From contig NZ_JAHWCI010000009.1 of the NCBI RefSeq assembly GCF_019550915.1, positions 231,676 to 295,675 on the forward strand: a stretch of DNA of 64,000 nucleotides. The letters run 5' to 3'. Shown piece by piece: positions 55,209-62,852 of this stretch (positions are counted from its first letter, which is position 1; each line of letters opens with the position of its first letter). A program made the translations under genes and the position numbers. Origin of the DNA: Mumia sp. zg.B17. Its GTDB lineage: Bacteria; Actinomycetota; Actinomycetes; Propionibacteriales; Nocardioidaceae. The notes beneath the pieces are model-generated. The model saw only the letters and a program-made list of their open reading frames with translations. It ran no database searches and was not told where the DNA came from.

Positions 55209-55877
55209 ATGAGCAAGGCCGAGGGTCGACGCAGCGGGCCCGGACCCGTCGCCCGTCCGCGGCTGTACGAGCACCTCGCGCAGCACATCTCTGACTTCAT
55301 CGAGGCGCAGGGTCTGGTCGCGGGAGACCGGCTTCCTCCCGAGCGTCAGCTCGCCCGCGACCTCGGGGTCAGCCGCGCGACGCTGGCGCAGGCGCTCGCG
55401 GCGCTGGAGACGCAGGGGCGGGTCGAGGTGCGGCACGGAGTCGGCGCGCTCGTCCGGGAGTCGCCGACCGGTGCCGAGGACCTGTCCGGCCGCATCGCCA
55501 CGCGTCCACGCCCCGACGTGGCCGCGGCTCGGGAGGCGGTGATGGCCGGCATCGCCCGCGCTGCGGCGCAGCACCGCCAGAAGGCCATGCGGATCGCGAT
55601 GCTGGGCGACGACGGGACGGTGCCGGCGTTCGGGGAGGTCTGGCGGTGCGTCCGCAAGCTCGCCGGCGACACGCTGCTCGGTGACCTCGACGACCTCCTC
55701 GCCGTGCAGACCGCCGAGCCCGAGGAGTCGCCACAGCTGCGGGAGCGGCTCGAGGACCTCGCGGCCGCCGTCGTACGCGGCGACGCAGAGTCGGCCGGGC
55801 ATGCGTGCTTCGGGCTTCTGGGTGCCTCGGCCGTGACATCCGGGACCGACACGTCGGGCGAGACCCTCACCACCTGA
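55209..55877 (+). CDS. GntR-family transcriptional regulator
   Basis: A 222-residue regulator. The winged HTH is at residues 15-85 (LYEHLAQHISDFIEAQGLVAGDRLPPERQLARDLGVSRATLAQAL). The helical C-terminal domain is FCD-like in length, but I do not see the full Asp/His metal-ligand pattern of FCD proteins. A TACCCT -10 (55196-55201) lies 7 nt before the ATG: a leaderless start. Divergent from the MatC operon, so it likely represses it until an organic acid or CoA ester binds. Confidence 0.88.
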   Translation: MSKAEGRRSGPGPVARPRLYEHLAQHISDFIEAQGLVAGDRLPPERQLARDLGVSRATLAQALAALETQGRVEVRHGVGALVRESPTGAEDLSGRIATRPRPDVAAAREAVMAGIARAAAQHRQKAMRIAMLGDDGTVPAFGEVWRCVRKLAGDTLLGDLDDLLAVQTAEPEESPQLRERLEDLAAAVVRGDAESAGHACFGLLGASAVTSGTDTSGETLTT

Positions 55878-55886
55878 TCCCGCGGG

Positions 55887-56927
55887 TCAGGACGAGCCGC
55901 GCACGACCAGGCTGGTCGGAAGCACCACGCTGCGAGGGCTCGCCCCCTCCGGGTCGGCGAGGCGGGCGAGCAGCATCTCGGCCGCCTCTCGCCCGAGCAG
56001 CTCGACCGGCTGGTTCACCGTCGTGAGCGGAGGGTCGCTCACCGCAGCCATCGGTGAGTCGTCGAACCCGACCACGGCGACCGAGTCCGGGATGGACCGA
56101 CCCGCCTCACGCAGCGCGCGGAGCGCGCCGAGCGCCATGGGGTCCGACGCCACGAAAACCGCGTCGAGATCGGGTCGGTGTTCGAGCAGCTGACGCATCG
56201 CCCGCCAGCCGCCGAGCTCGGTGAAGTCGCCGGTCGCGACGAGGTCGGTGTCGAAGGGGACACCGGCGGCGTCGAGCGCCTCGCGGTAGCCAAGGAGCCG
56301 GTCGCGTCCAGCCTGCATGTCCGGGGGACCCGCGATCGTGGCAACCGTCGTACGCCGTCGGGCGAGGAGATGGGCCACGGCGGCACGGGCACCCCCGACG
56401 TTGTCCACGTCGACCCAGCTCTGACCGTCGTCGCTCGGCGGCCGACCGCCGAAGACGAGGCGCAGACCGCGCTCGCGCAGCCGTTGGGGAAGGTCGTCGC
56501 CCTCGTGCTGCGACAGCAGGAGGGCGCCGTCGACGTGCTGCGGGCTCAGGTACGCCGCGGGCTCGTCGCGTCGCTCGGCCGCTCCGTGCACCAGCACGAG
56601 CACCAGCTGACGGTCGCGCTCGTCCATGACGCTGGAGATGCCCCGCACCACCCCGGCGAAGAACGGCTCGCTGAACAGCCGCTCCTCCGGCTCGGAGATC
56701 ACCAGCGCGATCGCGCCCGTCCGTCGCGTGACGAGCGAGCGCGCCGCCTGGTTGGGGACGTAGCCGAGATCGGCCACGGCCTTCATGACGGCGTCGCGCG
56801 TCTGCGGAGCCACCGACGGCGAACCGTTGATGACCCGCGACGCCGTCCCGCGTCCGACACCGGCGAGCGCTGCGACCTGCTCGAGCGTGGGGCGCTTCGT
56901 CGTCCCGTCCGCCCGGCTGCCCGTCAT
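55887..56927 (-). CDS. cebR: LacI-family repressor, CebR type
   Basis: A 346-residue LacI/GalR repressor: HTH at residues 14-60 (LEQVAALAGVGRGTASRVINGSPSV) and a periplasmic-binding-protein-like sugar domain ending in DSVAVVGFDDSPMAAVSDPPLTTV. Its ATG overlaps the beta-glucosidase stop by 4 bp. The operon promoter carries two TGGGAGCGCTCCCA boxes, the known CebR site of Streptomyces, so I name it CebR. The effector is expected to be cellobiose. In Streptomyces cebR is encoded apart from the operon; here it is the last gene of it. Confidence 0.85.
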   Translation of the reverse strand: MTGSRADGTTKRPTLEQVAALAGVGRGTASRVINGSPSVAPQTRDAVMKAVADLGYVPNQAARSLVTRRTGAIALVISEPEERLFSEPFFAGVVRGISSVMDERDRQLVLVLVHGAAERRDEPAAYLSPQHVDGALLLSQHEGDDLPQRLRERGLRLVFGGRPPSDDGQSWVDVDNVGGARAAVAHLLARRRTTVATIAGPPDMQAGRDRLLGYREALDAAGVPFDTDLVATGDFTELGGWRAMRQLLEHRPDLDAVFVASDPMALGALRALREAGRSIPDSVAVVGFDDSPMAAVSDPPLTTVNQPVELLGREAAEMLLARLADPEGASPRSVVLPTSLVVRGSS

Positions 56928-58348
56928 GGGCCCAGTATCCCGTTCGGCAGCTCCGTACCGTTGCGGTGCGTGGCAAGAAGGTCTGCGTACCAGCGTGCGC
57001 TCGCCTTCGGCGTCCGCTGCTGGGTCGCGTAGTCGACGTGCACGAGCCCGAACCGCTTGTCGTAGCCGAACGCCCACTCGAAGTTGTCCATCAGCGACCA
57101 CGCGAAGTAGCCGCGCAGGTCGACACCGTCGGCGATGAGGCGAGCGATCGCACCCAGGTGGTCGCGCAGGTAGGCGAGGCGCGCCTCGTCGTGCACGGCG
57201 CCGTCGGCCCCCATCACGTCCTCGTAGGCGGAGCCGTTCTCGGTGACGACGATCGGCACGGCGGGATAGTCGTCGTGCACGCGGCGGATGACGTCGTACA
57301 GACCATCCGGGTCCACCTCCCACCCCATCGCGGTCACCGGGAAGCCGCGCGAGAGGAACTCGACCCCCGCTGACCCTGGGTAGGCGCCCGGCGCGACGAC
57401 GTGACGGGTGTAGTAGTTGATGCCTAGGAAGTCGATCGGCGCCGCGATGATGTCGGTGTCACCGTCACGCACGAACTCGAGCGCGCTGGTCGAGCGGACG
57501 TCCTCCACGACGTCGCTGGGGTAGCCGCGCCCGAAGACAGGGTCGAGGAACCAGCGGTTGGAGATCCCGTCGATGCGGCGGACGGCGTCGTCGTAGGCCG
57601 CCCGGTCCGGGCCGTCGTAGGTCGGGGGGACACCGGGCGAGGTCGGGTAGAGGTTCAGGGTGATGCCGAACGGCACCGCGGGTGCCGCCGCCCGGACCGA
57701 CTCCGCCGCCAGGCCGTGCCCGAGGAGCAGGTGGTGCGAGGCGGCCAGCGCGGCCGCGCCGTCGCGGCGACCCGGTGCGTGGACCCCGCTGCCGTAACCG
57801 AGGAACGCCGAGCACCACGGCTCGTTCATCGTGATCAGCCCGCTCAGCCGGTCGCCGAGGGCGTCGGCGACGAGGCCGGCGTACTCGGCGAAGCGGTACG
57901 CGGTCTCGCGGGCCGGCCAGCCGCCCGCCTGCTCGAGCTCGACCGGCAGGTCCCAGTGGTAGAGGGTCGCCCAGGGCGGGATCCCGTTCTCCAGCAGCGT
58001 GTCGACGAGGCGGTCGTAGAACGCGAGGCCGCGGGCGTTCACGGGACCGCGGCCTCCCGGCTGGACGCGCGGCCAGGCGATGGAGAACCGGTACGCCCTC
58101 AGGCCGAGGTCGCGCATCATCGCCACGTCGGACGGCATGCGGTGGTAGTGGTCGCAGGCGACCTCACCGGTGTCACCATTGTGCACGCGGCCGGGCTCGG
58201 CGGAGAAGACGTCCCAGATGGACGGCGTCCTCCCGTCCTCGGTGACCGCGCCCTCGATCTGATAGGCCGCTGTCGCGGCGCCGAACGTGAAGTCCGGAGG
58301 GAACGCCGTGGCGAGCGTGGTGAGCGGCTCTGTGACGAGGTCGGTCAT
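56924..58348 (-). CDS. bglC: Beta-glucosidase, glycoside hydrolase family 1
   Basis: A 474-residue cytoplasmic GH1 enzyme cleaving cellobiose or other beta-glucosides to glucose. The acid/base is Glu176 (TMNEP) and the nucleophile Glu370 (VTENG); the N-terminal FTFGAATAAYQIEG signature is intact and there is no signal peptide. Overlaps by 4 bp on both sides (permease upstream, cebR downstream), so it is translated together with the importer that feeds it. Confidence 0.95.
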   Translation of the reverse strand: MTDLVTEPLTTLATAFPPDFTFGAATAAYQIEGAVTEDGRTPSIWDVFSAEPGRVHNGDTGEVACDHYHRMPSDVAMMRDLGLRAYRFSIAWPRVQPGGRGPVNARGLAFYDRLVDTLLENGIPPWATLYHWDLPVELEQAGGWPARETAYRFAEYAGLVADALGDRLSGLITMNEPWCSAFLGYGSGVHAPGRRDGAAALAASHHLLLGHGLAAESVRAAAPAVPFGITLNLYPTSPGVPPTYDGPDRAAYDDAVRRIDGISNRWFLDPVFGRGYPSDVVEDVRSTSALEFVRDGDTDIIAAPIDFLGINYYTRHVVAPGAYPGSAGVEFLSRGFPVTAMGWEVDPDGLYDVIRRVHDDYPAVPIVVTENGSAYEDVMGADGAVHDEARLAYLRDHLGAIARLIADGVDLRGYFAWSLMDNFEWAFGYDKRFGLVHVDYATQQRTPKASARWYADLLATHRNGTELPNGILGP

Positions 58349-59256
58349 GCCTTGACTCCACCTTCCATGATTCCGCCGACGATGCGGCGGCCGAACAGGA
58401 CGAAGACGAGCACCAGGGGCACGGTGGCGAGCAGCGTGCCCGCCATCACCAGCGCCTGGTCGGTGTAGTAGCCGCCCGAGAGTCGCGACAGGGCGACCTG
58501 GACGGTCGGGTTCTCCGGCGAGAGCGTGAGGTAGGGCCACATGAAGTCGTTCCACCGCTCCATGAAGGTGAGCAGGCCGAGCACGGCGACGGCGGGGCGC
58601 AGCGCGGGAAAGATGATCTGGGCGAAGATCCGGAAGGTGGACGCGCCGTCGACGCGGGCTGCCTCGATGAGCTCGTCGGGGATGGCTTGGATGATGTACT
58701 GACGCATGAAGAACACGCCGAACCCGGTCACGAGGAAGGGCAGCACCGCCGACCACAGGCTGCCGGCGAGGCCGACCCAGCCCATGAGCATGTAGAGCGG
58801 CACCAACCCCAGCTGGACCGGCACCATCATCGTGCCGATCACCGCGAGCAGATACACGTTCTTGCCGCGGAAGCGCAGCTTGGCGAACGCGAACCCGGCC
58901 AGGGCCGACAGCGTGACGACGGTGATCGTCGCGACCAGGGAGACAAGCAGCGAGTTCAGCAGCGCCTGGGCGAAGACCACGTCGGGGTTGTCGAACACGC
59001 GGGTCACGTTGTCGCGGAGCTCGCCTCCCGGGGTGATCGGAGGGGGGTTGCTCGTGATGTCGCTGTTGGGACGCGAGGCCATCACGACCATGTAGTAGAG
59101 CGGGGCCACCGACGCGATCAGCACGAAGGTGAGCGTCAGGTAGGTCAGCGGCGAGGCGCGGTGGAGCCGGGAGCGGCCCCGTCTGCGGTGCGGGGGCTCG
59201 TCGGGCTCGTCGACGAGCTCTGGCAGCGCGACGGATGTGGTCAAGGGTGTCGTCAT
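58345..59256 (-). CDS. cebG: Sugar ABC transporter permease, MalG type
   Basis: A 303-residue inner-membrane permease with six helices. The ATPase-coupling EAA loop is seen as EAARVDGASTFRIFAQIIFPALRP. It pairs with the MalF-type permease immediately upstream (10-bp gap). No ATPase gene is in the operon; actinobacterial sugar importers of this class commonly share the ATPase MsiK encoded elsewhere. Named by analogy with cebG. Confidence 0.88.
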   Translation of the reverse strand: MTTPLTTSVALPELVDEPDEPPHRRRGRSRLHRASPLTYLTLTFVLIASVAPLYYMVVMASRPNSDITSNPPPITPGGELRDNVTRVFDNPDVVFAQALLNSLLVSLVATITVVTLSALAGFAFAKLRFRGKNVYLLAVIGTMMVPVQLGLVPLYMLMGWVGLAGSLWSAVLPFLVTGFGVFFMRQYIIQAIPDELIEAARVDGASTFRIFAQIIFPALRPAVAVLGLLTFMERWNDFMWPYLTLSPENPTVQVALSRLSGGYYTDQALVMAGTLLATVPLVLVFVLFGRRIVGGIMEGGVKA

Positions 59257-59266
59257 CGGATGCTCC

Positions 59267-60178
59267 TCAGTCGACCGATCGGATGCGGCGTACGAGCAGG
59301 GAGTTCACGAGCGACACCACCACGATCACCACGAACAGGATCCAGGCGATCGTCGCCGCATAGCCGAAGCGCTGGCCGGTGAAGGCCTGCTCGACGACGT
59401 ACATCGCGCTCGTCTGGAACTGCCGGGTGTCGCCACCGGTGATCGAGTTCGCTCCGGGGTTGAAGAGGAGCGGCTCGGTGAACAGCTGGATCCCGCCGAT
59501 CGTCGAGACCGTGACGACGAACATCAGCGTGGGACGCAGCATGGGGATGGTGATGGACCAGAACTGCCGGGCCGCGGAAGCACCGTCGAGGCGGGCCGAC
59601 TCGTACAGGTCCTTGGGGACGGCCTGGAGTGCCGCCAGCAGGATGAGCGCGTTGTAGCCCGTCCACCGCCAGTCGACCATCGTGGCGATCGCGATCCACG
59701 ACGGGAGGCGCTCCTGGTTCCACGCGATCGGCTCGACGCCGACCAGACCGATCAGCCAGTTCACGACCCCGAAGTCGCGGGCGAACATCATCGTGAAGAT
59801 GATCCCGACCGCCGCGACCGAGGTCGCGCACGGGATGATCACGCCGATCCGCCAGAAGGTGAGGGCGCGCAGGCTGGAGTTGAGCACCTGGGCGAGGGCG
59901 AGCGCGGCGATCAGCTGGGGGATCGTGGCGATCAGGAAGATCGCGAAGGTGTTGAGCAGACTGTTCCAGAAGTAGCCGTCAGCGAGAAGCTCGCTGTAGT
60001 TCTCGAGCCCGACCCACCCCTCGTTGCCGCCGAGCAGGCTCCAGTCGTGGAGCGAGACCCAGAGGGTGTAGACGAGGGGGAACGCTCCGAAGATCCCGAA
60101 GAGGATGAAGAACGGGGCGATGAAGAAGTACGGCGCGCCGTGGATGTCGATCCGGGCGAGCCGGTCGCGCAGGTGCAT
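59267..60178 (-). CDS. cebF: Sugar ABC transporter permease, MalF type
   Basis: A 303-residue permease with six helices and the EAA-type loop ESARLDGASAARQFWSITIPMLRP. AGGAGC 6 nt before ATG 60178 sets the start. It is separated from the binding-protein gene by 113 bp holding a very stable hairpin, which may make this and downstream genes less expressed than cebE. Confidence 0.88.
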   Translation of the reverse strand: MHLRDRLARIDIHGAPYFFIAPFFILFGIFGAFPLVYTLWVSLHDWSLLGGNEGWVGLENYSELLADGYFWNSLLNTFAIFLIATIPQLIAALALAQVLNSSLRALTFWRIGVIIPCATSVAAVGIIFTMMFARDFGVVNWLIGLVGVEPIAWNQERLPSWIAIATMVDWRWTGYNALILLAALQAVPKDLYESARLDGASAARQFWSITIPMLRPTLMFVVTVSTIGGIQLFTEPLLFNPGANSITGGDTRQFQTSAMYVVEQAFTGQRFGYAATIAWILFVVIVVVSLVNSLLVRRIRSVD

Positions 60179-60213
60179 GTCGGGCTCCTGGTCCGAGGTG
60201 GAGAGCTGGACAC

Positions 60214-60255
60214 GTGGTGCCCGCGCCACGGTAGGGGGCGCGGCGCGGGCACCAC
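60214..60255 (-). promoter_or_regulatory. Perfect 14-bp stem-loop between cebE and cebF
   Basis: GTGGTGCCCGCGCC (60214-60227) and its exact complement (60242-60255) flank a 14-nt loop. There is no U-tract on the operon strand, so it resembles a 3'-stabilising or partial-termination structure, which commonly makes the binding protein more abundant than the permeases. Confidence 0.7.
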
Positions 60256-60291
60256 GGGCGTGAGGGCTCGCCGGTGCGAGCCGTGCCGGAC

Positions 60292-61584
60292 CTACCCCGC
60301 GACCTTCTCGGCGTCCTTGACGGCCGTGCTCCATCCCTCGCTCGGGCTGCGCTTGCCGTTCTCCACCGCACGCATCGAGTTCTCGACGGCGTCACGCACG
60401 GGCTGGTTCTTCGCGCCGAGGAAGACCGGCTCGAGGTTGGCCGCGCCGGCCACGAACAGCTGGCCTACCGGTGCGTCGCTGAAGTACGGGTTCGTCGCTT
60501 CCTTGAGCGCGGGATCGTCGTACAGCGTCGGGTTGGAGGGGAGGTTGCCGACCGCGTTGAACGCGGCGAGCTGTCCGTCGGCGCTGCTGAGGAACTTCAC
60601 GAGCTTGATCGCGATGTCCTGGTTCTCGCTGGCCTCCGGGACGGCCAGCCACGAGCCGCCCCAGTTGCCGGCACCGCCGGGGACGGTGGCGATGTCCCAC
60701 TTGCCGGCGTTCGCGTCACCGGCCTGGTCCTTGATGTAGCCGGTCATCCAGGCGGGACAGGCGATCGTGGCGAAGTCGCCGTTCTTGAAGCCCGCGTTCC
60801 ACTCCGGCGAGAACGACTTCAACTCGGCCGAGATGCCCATCTCGTCCATCTCGAGCGCCTTGTCCCACGCGGTCTTGATCGCGGGGTTGCTCTCGATGAC
60901 GAGCTCGCCGTCCTTGTCGAAGTAGGTGTGGTCGGCTCCCTGCATGAGGATGGAGTTGTAGGTGTTGGTGGCGCTGTCGATGAACTTCGACTTCTGGCCC
61001 TTCATGCCCGCCTGGAACTTCTGGCCGGTGGCGATGAAGGCGTCCCACGTCGGCCACAGGGCGGCCACCTGCTCGCGGTCGGTCGGCAGGCCGGCCTTCT
61101 CGAAGAGGTCACGGCGATAGCACATCGCGAGCCCTCCGACGTCGGTGCCGAGCCCGATCGTGGTGGAGCCGTCGGCGGTGGTGGCGCCCTCGAACTTCCA
61201 CGGGAGGTACTGGTCCTTGAGGTCGTTGGCCCCGTGGTCCTGGAGGTTGACGAACTTGTCGGCGCTGGCCAGGAAGTTCACCGCCTGGCCCTCCTCGATC
61301 GCGACCACGTCTCCCGCGCCCGTCCCCGCGGCGATCCGCTGGGTGAGCTGCGTGTTGTACTTGCCGAGGTCGCCCTCGGCGGTCTCGACGATCTTGACGC
61401 CCGGGTTCTCCTTCTCGAACTGCTTGTAGAGGTCGGCATACCCGAACTTGCCGAACAGGTTCACGCGGAGCGTGACGTCCTTCCCGGACTCGTCGTCGCT
61501 GTCCCCGCCGCACGCGGCGAGCGACGACATCATGACGAGCGCTGCTGCTGAAGCCAGCAAACGCGAACGGCGTGTGTGTGACAC
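60292..61584 (-). CDS. cebE: Sugar ABC transporter solute-binding lipoprotein
   Basis: A 430-residue extracellular binding protein. The signal peptide ends in lipobox LAAC (Cys25) followed by GGDSDD, so it is membrane-anchored outside. The family-1 binding-protein fold is indicated by the FGKFGYADLYKQFEKENPGVKI start and the GGSWLAVPEAS and GQLAAFN segments. GTG 61584 has a GAAGGAGAGG ribosome-binding site. CebR boxes at its promoter and the GH1 partner suggest cellobiose/cello-oligosaccharides as ligand; other beta-glucosides are possible. Confidence 0.9.
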   Translation of the reverse strand: MSHTRRSRLLASAAALVMMSSLAACGGDSDDESGKDVTLRVNLFGKFGYADLYKQFEKENPGVKIVETAEGDLGKYNTQLTQRIAAGTGAGDVVAIEEGQAVNFLASADKFVNLQDHGANDLKDQYLPWKFEGATTADGSTTIGLGTDVGGLAMCYRRDLFEKAGLPTDREQVAALWPTWDAFIATGQKFQAGMKGQKSKFIDSATNTYNSILMQGADHTYFDKDGELVIESNPAIKTAWDKALEMDEMGISAELKSFSPEWNAGFKNGDFATIACPAWMTGYIKDQAGDANAGKWDIATVPGGAGNWGGSWLAVPEASENQDIAIKLVKFLSSADGQLAAFNAVGNLPSNPTLYDDPALKEATNPYFSDAPVGQLFVAGAANLEPVFLGAKNQPVRDAVENSMRAVENGKRSPSEGWSTAVKDAEKVAG

Positions 61585-61615
61585 GGTGATCCTCTCCTTC
61601 GCCGCCCCCGTCTGA

Positions 61616-61629
61616 TGGGAGCGCTCCCA
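61616..61629 (-). promoter_or_regulatory. CebR box, downstream copy
   Basis: Perfect 14-bp palindrome TGGGAGCGCTCCCA located 5 bp downstream of the predicted -10 (CACAGT on the operon strand, 61635-61640), so it covers the transcription start. Confidence 0.88.
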
Positions 61630-61634
61630 CAGAC

Positions 61635-61663
61635 ACTGTGATCGCCGTCACAGAGTGCGTCAA
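61635..61663 (-). promoter_or_regulatory. cebE operon promoter
   Basis: On the minus strand -35 TTGACG (61658-61663) and -10 CACAGT (61635-61640) are 17 bp apart. The promoter is framed on both sides by CebR boxes. Confidence 0.65.
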
Positions 61664-61669
61664 GGATCT

Positions 61670-61683
61670 TGGGAGCGCTCCCA
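61670..61683 (-). promoter_or_regulatory. CebR box, upstream copy
   Basis: Second perfect TGGGAGCGCTCCCA, 6 bp upstream of the -35 and 54 bp centre-to-centre from the first box. Two boxes enclosing the promoter would allow cooperative or looping repression. Confidence 0.88.
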
Positions 61684-61736
61684 TGACTCGTTACACAACC
61701 GTGACACGGGAGTGAACGAGGGGAGAAGAGACGAGT

Positions 61737-61771
61737 GCGCCCGACCGGCGGCGTTGCTGCCGGTCGGGCGC
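61737..61771 (-). terminator. Terminator hairpin after the Ltp-repeat gene
   Basis: GCGCCCGACCGGC (61737-61749) pairs perfectly with GCCGGTCGGGCGC (61759-61771) around a 9-nt loop, 30 bp after the stop codon. The following transcript (ACUCGUCUCUUCUC) is moderately U-rich. It insulates the Ltp gene from the cebE promoter region. Confidence 0.75.
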
Positions 61772-61801
61772 GGGTGCTGCGGAGTGTCGAGGACGCTGGT
61801 C

Positions 61802-62509
61802 TCAGAGGCCGACCTTCGTGACGGCGTACTCGGCTTCGGCCTGCGTGAACCCTTCGCCGGCCGAGGACGTCAGCTGGTCGATCAGCCCGCTCCGGGAGAA
61901 GCCCCCGAGCTCGACGTAGGACTCGGCCGCCTCCACGGCCTCCGCCTTCCAGTCGGCGTCGACCGTCGTGACGGCGTGCTCGGCCTCGGCGCGCGTGAAC
62001 CCCTCGCCGGCCGACGAGGAGAGCTGGCTGATCAGGCCCTTCTTGGAGAAGTGTCCCGTGTCGAGGTAGGACTCGGCGGCCTCGACCGCCTCCGCCTTCC
62101 AGTCGACGTCGACGTGGTTCACCGCGAAGCGTGCGTCCGCCTTCGTGAAGTCGTCGGCGTACGACGAGGACAGCTGGCTGATCAGGCCCTTCTTGGAGAA
62201 GTGTCCCGTGTCGAGGTAGGACTCGGCGGCCTCGATCGCCTCCTCCTGGCTCTTGGTGTACGACGGCTTCGGCGCTGCGTTCCCCTCCGATGTGGTCGAA
62301 GAGCCGGTCGTCGTGGATCCGGCCTCGCTCTCCTCCCCGCTCGAGACGGCGATCACTCCCACCACCACGAGCGCGAGGGGGATGATGAAACGCTTCTTGC
62401 GGTACCAGGGACGCTGAGCCTTCGCGTACGCCTTGGCGGCAGCACGCTGAGCCTTGGCGTCGTCCACTCGCGGACTCTCCTGAGTCGACGACGGGGCAGC
62501 GTTCGGCAC
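61802..62509 (-). CDS. Ltp-family membrane-anchored protein with three surface repeats
   Basis: A 235-residue protein: basic cytoplasmic N terminus, PWYRKKRF just before a single membrane helix (about residues 41-57), a Ser/Thr-rich linker, then three ~48-50-residue repeats of the Ltp/host-cell-surface-lipoprotein type (EAVEAAESYLDTGHFSKKG...). There is no lipobox, so it is anchored by the helix and not by lipid. Ltp of streptococcal phage TP-J34, which has the same repeat type, blocks phage DNA injection; most bacterial relatives are untested. GTG 62509 follows GAGAGGAGTC. The leader carries the 205-bp repeat. Confidence 0.85.
   Translation of the reverse strand: MPNAAPSSTQESPRVDDAKAQRAAAKAYAKAQRPWYRKKRFIIPLALVVVGVIAVSSGEESEAGSTTTGSSTTSEGNAAPKPSYTKSQEEAIEAAESYLDTGHFSKKGLISQLSSSYADDFTKADARFAVNHVDVDWKAEAVEAAESYLDTGHFSKKGLISQLSSSAGEGFTRAEAEHAVTTVDADWKAEAVEAAESYVELGGFSRSGLIDQLTSSAGEGFTQAEAEYAVTKVGL
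62022..62235 (-). repeat. Near-identical internal coding repeat in the Ltp gene
   Basis: Bases 62022-62085 and 62172-62235 are identical over 64 bp, offset by 150 bp (50 codons). They encode the same part of repeats 1 and 2 (ESYLDTGHFSKKGLISQL). Repeat 3 has diverged. This points to a recent in-gene duplication or conversion. Confidence 0.85.
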
Positions 62510-62576
62510 TTCTGACTCCTCTCGTTGCGGGGCCGACCGAGTTCCTGGCGCGCAGGACTCGCCCAGCCCGGTCTCA

Positions 62577-62781
62577 TGGCTTCTCCTCTGGAGACCACAC
62601 AGGTGTCGCTCGTCGTCGACGAGCCGCGCGAAGGCGCGTCCCGGGCGGTCGCGGCACCCACATCGCCGACCGCCACTGCTGGGCGGGGGAGGGGTCCCTG
62701 GCGGGACGGCCGTCGGGTCTGCCGACCGGGCTGGAGGACTTCACAGCCCGTGGGCAGGGCGAGACGAAGGTCGCGTCCCAA
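62577..62781 (-). repeat. 205-bp direct repeat, copy A: leader of the Ltp gene
   Basis: Identical over 205 bp to 63796-64000 (offset 1219). On the gene strand it begins at TTGGGACGCG, where transcription from the TAGAAT promoter should start, and ends at AGAGGAGAAGCCA, a Shine-Dalgarno sequence followed by an A that completes an ATG in this copy only. Predicted RNA elements: stem GCTCGTC-GAC-GACGAGC (62608-62624), a CGCGC/GCGCG stem beside it, and TCTCC-AGA-GGAGA (62582-62594) that buries the Shine-Dalgarno. No known RNA family recognised. The rest of 62,510-62,852 holds the promoter and 67 bp of unique leader. Confidence 0.9.
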
Positions 62782-62787
62782 TCGTCA

Positions 62788-62816
62788 ATTCTACCGAGCG
62801 GAGAGCCGCCTCCAAA
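62788..62816 (-). promoter_or_regulatory. Promoter of the Ltp-gene leader
   Basis: On the minus strand a near-consensus -10 TAGAAT (62788-62793) with a weak -35 TTTGGA (62811-62816), 17 bp apart. Predicted transcription start at 62781-62782, exactly at the edge of the 205-bp repeat. Confidence 0.65.
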
Positions 62817-62852
62817 GCCTCCGTTCCGGAGGTAAGCGCCCGCTCGGGGACG

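Noticed and set aside
61616..61683. Phage or transposon attachment site from the two identical palindromes
   Set aside because: The sequence is exactly the known CebR operator and sits symmetrically around a promoter of a cellobiose-type operon.
62577..62781. Cobalamin riboswitch, suggested by GCCACTG in the repeat
   Set aside because: The motif is on the strand opposite to both genes and the rest of the B12 core is missing.
62353..62781. Protein-coding gene spanning the 205-bp repeat
   Set aside because: Open frames across it have mixed third-position composition, no recognised domain, and would overlap the Ltp gene out of frame; a transcribed leader is the simpler reading.
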